Assembly: GCA_033807775.1 (NCBI GenBank)
Contig: CM066313.1
Location: 63,906,484 to 63,970,483 of the forward strand
From: Saussurea involucrata
Lineage: Eukaryota > Streptophyta > Magnoliopsida > Asterales > Asteraceae
Length of the DNA: 64,000 nt
Direction: 5' to 3'
Made by a program: the position numbers and the translations under genes. This document shows, in pieces, positions 61,246 to 64,000 of this stretch; positions within the stretch are counted from its first letter, which is position 1, and each line of letters starts with the position of its first letter. The notes under the pieces are model-generated. The model saw only the letters and a list, made by a program, of their open reading frames with translations. It ran no database searches and was not told where the DNA came from.

Positions 61246-62118
61246 AGAGAGACAGAGATTTCGATCCAAAGGTAATCAATTTTCAACACTGTTCTTTCAT
61301 TCTCGATAAAACGACGCCTATTTCGATTCTTTGATTTTTGCTTGAATTATCGATCTCTAGTTATTCTAACCTACTCCTTCAAGTCTTTAATTTCTTTTGG
61401 TAGAGTTTCATCGTCAAAACCAAATCTTTTGAGTAGTAATTTCGAAAATCTGGGTTTGATCTGTGTTTACTGTACTTCAAGAAGCCTTGCTGTTTTTCAA
61501 AAAATAAAGCATATTTTGGAATATCTCATATTGTGTTTGTGTGTGTTGTTTTGCATTTTTTGTGCTTACATTGTTATCCAGGATCATTAAAAATCAACTT
61601 TGGTTGAGTTTTGATTTGGAAAAGTCGAACAGTGCGAATACATAGTTCCCCGATTGTTCATCTTTCCCGGTAAGTGCCCTTTCCTGATCACTCAATTTCC
61701 GTATAAGGTTTTCGGATACCCTTAATACCCGAATAAGTTTTATCCGGTTTTCATATACCCGGTTTTCGTATACCCGGTTCATGTATTTCCCGAGTGGTTC
61801 ACCTGGATTGCACCGATACCCGGATCACCTTTGATCGAGAAATCCTTATCCAGATTCGTACCTGGAAACTTGTTTATTCGGACAAATATCACCTGGGTTT
61901 CACAATACCCAGACGCTTGTTATCCGGATTCATCTTACCTGGACAGAATTTTATCTGGATTTGTTCTGCTGTGTTGTCTGTTTTGTTTCTGCTTGCTATT
62001 AGAATCTTGCGTTAGGACACTCTTTCACTCATAGTTCTTACGTTAAGTGTTCACTCAAAAAAATCCATCCCGCTCAGTACTTTCCATCACCACCTTTGGA
62101 TCATCTCTGAACTTTCTC
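61246..62118 (+). other. Leader of Copia-7 with TACCCGGTT/ATCCGGA repeats
   Basis: Non-coding. About fifteen variants of atacccggtt, tatccggatt and acctgga lie at 61665-61965, matching the Copia-5 leader in type but not in detail. Confidence 0.7.
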
Positions 62119-64000
62119 ATGATCACACAAGTGCACCTCAAGAAGAATACACGTGATGCTTTAACGATAGGGTTTGAGAGCAAGCCCCCACTGCTGAATA
62201 GAGTTGAGTATCAACAATGGCGAGATCGATTCACGGATTTCATTGAGTCTAAGGACAAATATCTAGACATCAAAGCCTCCTTAAAAGAAAGGCCATCATC
62301 TACACCAACCATGGAAGTCCCAGCCTAAACAACCGGCGAACCAGCATGAATTGTCCCAAGGACATATGCAAAAATGAACGAAAAAAAGAGAGTAGGTTCA
62401 ATGGAGACAAGTTGGCGAAGACCTATCTACTTCACAGTTTGCCAAATAATATCTACATAAGAATAGACAACCACAAGGATACTGCCAAGGGCATGTGGGA
62501 TCAGATCGAGAAGATGATGATGGACAACAAGGTGGGGAATCAACTGAAGATAATGGTTTCAAGGCCAGGAAAGGAGACTTGCCCACTGAAACCTACGAGA
62601 GGTTTTGTCTTCTTCTGAATGATCTTGTCAAGAATAAAATCACGAAGACCAATACCGAAAACAACATCAAGTTCATGAACAATCTTCAGCCATAATGGAA
62701 GAGATTTGCTTCACATATCCGACATAATCATATGCCGGTGAATGTTCCTCTCCACGAGCTATACGAGATGCTTAAGCAAGAAGAAGACAAAGTCATGGAG
62801 TTGATGGAAGGGAAGAATCAAGTCGAGAAACCCACAGCTGACCCGCTAGCATTAGTCTCTGACAAGCGAGAGAGACACTCGAGCCGCAGCTCTCAGAGAG
62901 AGCAAGAAAAGAGTGAGTTTGAGAAGGAAGAGGAAGATGGAAGTGATTAGGATACTGAGCTTCACGACATCAAGAAGGCGATGGCTTACTGACCAGAGCT
63001 GTTCAGAAGAAGTTCTACAAGAAGCCACATTTGAACAATCAGAGATACTCGACCAACAACAAGCGCCATGAATACAAGGATCGCTATGAAAGCAAGAAGA
63101 GACCTGATGATAAAAAGCAGTCCGACAACAAGTCCGGGGAGAATGAACAAGACGAGTCGATAAAGTGCTAGAATTGTGGTAAGCTAGGTCACTTTGCTAG
63201 ATACTGTCGAAAGCCAGTGGTACAGAACAAGATGTTGCTGGCTAAGCAGAAAGAAGTTGGCAAAGCTCTCATGGTAGAAGACGATCATTGGCTCAACTTA
63301 CCCGATAAGGAGGAAGAGATAGATGCTGAAGCCTACATGTTCTTAATGGGCAACCAATCTAAGCAGAACGACTCGGAAGACGATGATCGCAACTAATCCA
63401 ATTCTGAAGTAGCTTGTCAGGTATGTCCCACAACTCATAAATCCTTAATTGATCAGATGCAAACTATGGTGCGTAAATTAGATACTGTTATGGATAGTCT
63501 TAAGGCGAAGGAAATCCAAGTATCCGACTTGGAAGCCATGGTAGAAAAATAACATAACCTAATTGATAAAATCAATGTAGAAAATGTTAGTAATCTATGC
63601 ATAATTGAAAACTTCAAAGATAAATGCGAAACCATCTCTAAAGAGAGTGAGTCCGTAAAGGCCAAATTGTATGATTTATCTGAAAACCTCAAACAGTCAG
63701 AGAACGAGAGAGCTGAGACTGTTTATCAAAGCTCATCTCTTTAAATTGAAAACAAAGAGTTAACTGAAAAGTTGAAAGATCTAGAAATAAAGTTTTATAA
63801 ACGCGGTTAAACCCTTCAAACAATCTATCTGAACAAACGTAAGGAAGTCAGATACTATAATTCAGAATGGGGATAGGATATGATAATCCTCATTACCTAA
63901 AGAGGATCTTATCGGAGGTCCCAAAGTTGTATGAATTCAACTTTCTGGGTCTCGATAAGACATATCCCGAGTACATAATCACATGGACTGAGTCACCTGG
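62119..64000 (+). pseudogene. gag: Copia-7 gag, broken
   Basis: It starts MITQVHLKKNTRDALTIG at 62119, with VEYQQWRDRFTDFIESKDKY, the copia gag N-terminus; a TAA follows at 62326-62328. Further pieces in other frames include YLLHSLPNNIYIRID (62420-62470), YERFCLLLNDLVKNKI, and DKVMELMEGKNQ with SSRSSQREQEKSE. The nucleocapsid knuckle is present but its first Cys is followed by a stop (C-stop-NCGKLGHFARYC at 63168-63210). A coiled coil runs to the edge. At least six stops or shifts. Confidence 0.78.

Larger units (their letters stand above)
61019..64000 (+). mobile_element. Copia-7, 5' part of a plus-strand copia
   Basis: LTR at 61019-61231, primer site, an 0.87-kb leader and a gag broken by stops and frameshifts; the rest is beyond the right edge. 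The gag middle part and leader motif tie it to Copia-5, for which it could be an older relative with the full gag N-terminus. Confidence 0.8.

Overview
The window is plant nuclear DNA built almost entirely of transposable elements; no intact host gene was found. Ty1/copia elements primed by initiator tRNA-Met, long Ty3/gypsy LTRs, an Athila-type element primed by tRNA-Asp, a Mutator element, a hAT MITE and Helitron ends together indicate a large, retrotransposon-rich eudicot genome. The copia elements look like the SIRE/Maximus group: long gag with coiled coils, and an extra env-like ORF after pol. An Asteraceae source is my best guess, but it is not proven.

Region 1 (1-17085) is a stack of copia elements. 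Copia-3 (minus, 10131-17085) is entered by Copia-2 (plus; only its env-like 3' end and 3' LTR are visible, 8529-10130). Copia-2 is in turn entered by Copia-1 (minus, 1-8528, running off the left edge). Copia-3 also carries a gypsy solo LTR (12186-13859, target duplication gtttg) in its gag and a hAT MITE (15693-16377, 8-bp duplication cgtagaag) in its LTR. Region 2 (17086-18730) is unclassified apart from one Helitron-like 3' terminus.

Region 3 (18731 to about 60420) is one degraded plus-strand copia (Copia-4) blown apart by insertions. Its gag is split by an Athila-like gag-protease element (20538-27691), by a small copia deletion derivative with three tandem primer sites (27712-28421), and by a 29.6-kb nest. 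The nest is, from outside in: a Mutator element (30178-59769, 9-bp duplication); a gag-only copia, Copia-5 (31459-59653, duplication gggac); a gypsy solo LTR (34860-57635, duplication gatct); and, inside that LTR, two separate insertions. These are a Helitron (from 35642 to about 40400) carrying pieces of a TOPLESS-type corepressor gene and an AP-1 gamma-adaptin gene, and a very young SIRE-like copia, Copia-6 (40768-56934, duplication aatgt). Copia-4 reading resumes at 59779. Region 4 (61019-64000) is the 5' part of another copia, Copia-7, related to Copia-5.

Copia-6 is the most notable object. It has intact gag and pol ORFs and nearly identical LTRs, but it is not a simple element. It reads LTR, gag, pol, env-like ORF, LTR, second gag, then flips strand into env-like, LTR, env-like. 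The whole 16.2 kb is flanked by one 5-bp target duplication, and its right end is not an LTR end but an internal env-like sequence that resembles one. Microhomologies mark the internal switches, which suggests one aberrant cDNA integrated as a unit.

A second theme is that the copia families each carry their own short motif, repeated through LTR, leader, gag linkers, pol linkers and env-like ORF (CAGAANTTCTGA in Copia-1, TCAGCGATCGCTGA in Copia-3, TTAATACTGCT in Copia-6, TACCGGAT in the leaders of Copia-5 and Copia-7). Several gypsy and Athila parts carry hairpin arrays whose stems differ by compensatory changes.
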